In this document: piece by piece, positions 13,735-15,131 of the stretch
Layout: every line of letters begins with the position of its first letter
Position numbering within the stretch: the stretch's first letter is position 1
Assembly: GCA_033761815.1 (NCBI GenBank)
Contig: JANRMF010000096.1
Span: forward strand, 1 to 15,131
DNA: 15,131 bases
Source: JANRKH01 sp033761815
GTDB taxonomy: Bacteria > Pseudomonadota > Alphaproteobacteria > Rickettsiales > Rickettsiaceae
Direction of reading: 5' to 3'
Made by a program: the position numbers and the translations under genes
Notes under the pieces: model-generated
Database searches by the model: none
Told to the model about the DNA's origin: nothing
What the model saw: only the letters and a program-made list of their open reading frames with translations

Positions 13735-14751
13735 TTATTGCAATAAAAATGTCCAGTATACAGAGTTTACAGACTCATTCACGCTCAGCGCTGCATCATA
13801 TGTTGTTGACAGAGTAATTCCCTCCGGGAGAGATCTTTGCAAAAGGGGCAGTTTTTTTGCAACTTCTTTGGATATTTCGATAATGTTAGATTTAGACTCT
13901 CTGATAACCCCTAGTAAAACTGAGTGAGATCCGTTAAAACGGAGTGCGCTATTTGTCTCCTCGGAAGATAGTTCGACAGATGCTACATCCCTGAGTCTTA
14001 GAGATTTTGTGGCATCTATGATGAGATTTGCGAATTCTTCAGCCTTATTCATAGCGCCGCTCATTTTGATGACATACTCCCGTGCTGAGCTTGTTATAGT
14101 CCCAGCCGGATAGTCCTTATTTTGTGCGCTAATAGCATTTTTTATCTCAAATGGACTTAGTTGATATTGCGCAAGCTTAATAGGATCTAGCTTAATCAAA
14201 AGAGCATAGCTTGCATTTGTAAAAAGTTTACATTTGCTGACCATATTTATTTTTTCTATCTCAGACACCACTCTTTGCCTTAATATATCAGATATCACCA
14301 AGGGGTCGTATTTCTCTGCGCTAACTGCGATCCATATTAGAGGCTGCTCATCTCTATCAATTTTTGAGATCTGCGGAGGGAGTATGTCACTTGGCAGAAA
14401 TCTCATCGCATCTGCAACCCGCGATCTAACATCGCTAAGAGCTTTATCAATATCCGCATCGATCTTAAAATTAATAGAAATATTGCTAACTTCAAGGCTG
14501 CTTGTAGATGATATTGCATCAATATTTTTTACAGACTTGATGTTGTTTTCTATGATCGTTGTGATATTACGCTCTACAAATTCCGGGCTTGCGCCAGGAT
14601 ATTGAGCAGAGATAGTAATAACTGGTATTGAAATATCTGGCATATCTCGCACTGGAAGCTTAAAAAAAGCCACAAAACCTGATAATATTATGATCAGATT
14701 TATCACAATAGAAAAGATCGGTCTTCTTATGGAAATATCTGATATTAACAT
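13735..14751 (-). CDS. RND efflux permease, N-terminal part (frameshifted)
   Basis: The first 338 residues of the same AcrB-like exporter. It starts with ISIRRPIFSIVINLIIILSGFVAF (membrane helix 1), followed by LPVRDMPDISIPVITISAQYPGASPEFVE, the standard opening of the periplasmic porter domain. PPQISKIDRDEQPLIW comes later. It ends at VYWT, where helix 2 should begin, after which the frame adds FLLQ and stops. Restoring one T to the T5 run at 13749-13745 gives ...WTFFIAIILVVIVVYFF and joins the C-terminal fragment smoothly. A strong AGAGGG ribosome site precedes the ATG. It lies 24 bases after the adaptor gene, the usual adaptor-permease order. Whether this is a pseudogene, a sequencing error or a rescued frameshift cannot be settled from sequence alone. 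Confidence 0.85.
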   Translation of the reverse strand: MLISDISIRRPIFSIVINLIIILSGFVAFFKLPVRDMPDISIPVITISAQYPGASPEFVERNITTIIENNIKSVKNIDAISSTSSLEVSNISINFKIDADIDKALSDVRSRVADAMRFLPSDILPPQISKIDRDEQPLIWIAVSAEKYDPLVISDILRQRVVSEIEKINMVSKCKLFTNASYALLIKLDPIKLAQYQLSPFEIKNAISAQNKDYPAGTITSSAREYVIKMSGAMNKAEEFANLIIDATKSLRLRDVASVELSSEETNSALRFNGSHSVLLGVIRESKSNIIEISKEVAKKLPLLQRSLPEGITLSTTYDAALSVNESVNSVYWTFLLQ

Positions 14752-14775
14752 AACTAACCCTCTTCTTGTATCGCT

Positions 14776-15131
14776 CTAATTTACAATTTCAACAAAAGAG
14801 CCATCGGAAATTTTTTGGACACCCTCATAAATAACCTTCTGGCCAGAAGATAGGCTTCCATTTGTAATCTCAATTTTACCCTCAATCCTATCGCCAGTCT
14901 CTATCTCAAGCGATTCTGCCTTATTTTCTCCGTTTATTATATATACATATTTTTTGCTCCCCTTTATAAATACCGCCTCTTCCGGTACGGAAATATTTTT
15001 ATGTATATCATATTTTATTTCAGCACTAATATATGAATTATGTTTTAGTCTATTTTCTTTGTAAATTTTTGCATTGCCATTATATCCTAATTTATCAGAC
15101 CTCAAATTTGCAGAAATTTCTACAGAATCTG
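14776..15131 (-). CDS. RND periplasmic adaptor (membrane fusion protein), C-terminal part
   Basis: Partial gene running off the window end; the frame stays open to 15131, so the 5' part is outside. The visible ~118 residues fit the beta-barrel and membrane-proximal domains of AcrA/MexA-type adaptors: a segment DSVEISANL...YNGNAKI, then the hallmark ISVPEEAVFIKGSKKYVYII (usually hhVPxxAv...VyvV), and a repeating IETGDRIEGKIEITNGSLSSGQKVIYEGVQKISDGSFVEIV ending. Adaptors bridge the inner-membrane RND pump and an outer-membrane channel. The following gene, 24 bases away, is the matching permease. A TTG at 15105 is an artefact of truncation rather than a start. Confidence 0.85.
   Translation of the reverse strand, partial: DSVEISANLRSDKLGYNGNAKIYKENRLKHNSYISAEIKYDIHKNISVPEEAVFIKGSKKYVYIINGENKAESLEIETGDRIEGKIEITNGSLSSGQKVIYEGVQKISDGSFVEIVN

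Noticed and set aside
13628..13927. Plus-strand frame spanning the RND frameshift
   Set aside because: It is antisense to both permease halves, and no family features appear in its translation.

Overview
The window is AT-rich DNA (about one third G+C by eye). It probably comes from an obligate intracellular alphaproteobacterium of the Rickettsiales type. Supporting points are a spc-type ribosomal cluster ending secY-adk, eukaryote-like ankyrin and coiled-coil proteins, decayed insertion sequences, palindromic elements and a frame-broken efflux pump. I infer the order from context and cannot name the genus.

Bases 1-353 hold two transposase remnants fused head to tail: an IS110-type N-terminus followed by an IS30-type C-terminus in another frame. 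Bases 395-3392 on the plus strand are accessory. A promoter precedes a 292-residue ankyrin-repeat protein built from near-identical 99-bp units. A roughly 330-bp gap follows, holding a perfect TATAAT, a 106-bp inverted-repeat-bounded structured element (small RNA or miniature element) and a terminator-like hairpin. Next comes a 576-residue protein with two membrane segments, a pentapeptide-repeat beta-helix and a long coiled coil encoded by 21-bp tandem repeats. Both proteins look like candidates for host interaction; that is inference.

Bases 3466-9548 on the minus strand are a compact ribosomal operon, read rplN, rplX, rplE, rpsN, rpsH, rplF, rplR, rpsE, rpmD, rplO, secY, adk. Intergenic spacing is 14 bases or less, with one 1-base overlap. 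It has its own promoter just upstream of rplN. The usual flanking blocks (rpsQ and the S10 genes before it; rpsM, rpsK, rpoA, rplQ after it) are absent from the expected places, so the superoperon is broken at both ends of the spc unit.

The 389-bp gap upstream of rplN carries that promoter and a 147-bp near-perfect foldback element. Beyond it, still on the minus strand, are rlmJ (23S rRNA adenine methyltransferase), an unrecognised 260-residue cysteine-rich protein with its own extended -10 promoter, and an RND efflux system. The RND permease is split by a one-base shift in a T5 run. Its periplasmic adaptor gene runs off the window end.

The essential translation/secretion block is intact and tightly packed. 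The decay and novelty lie in the flanks and gaps.
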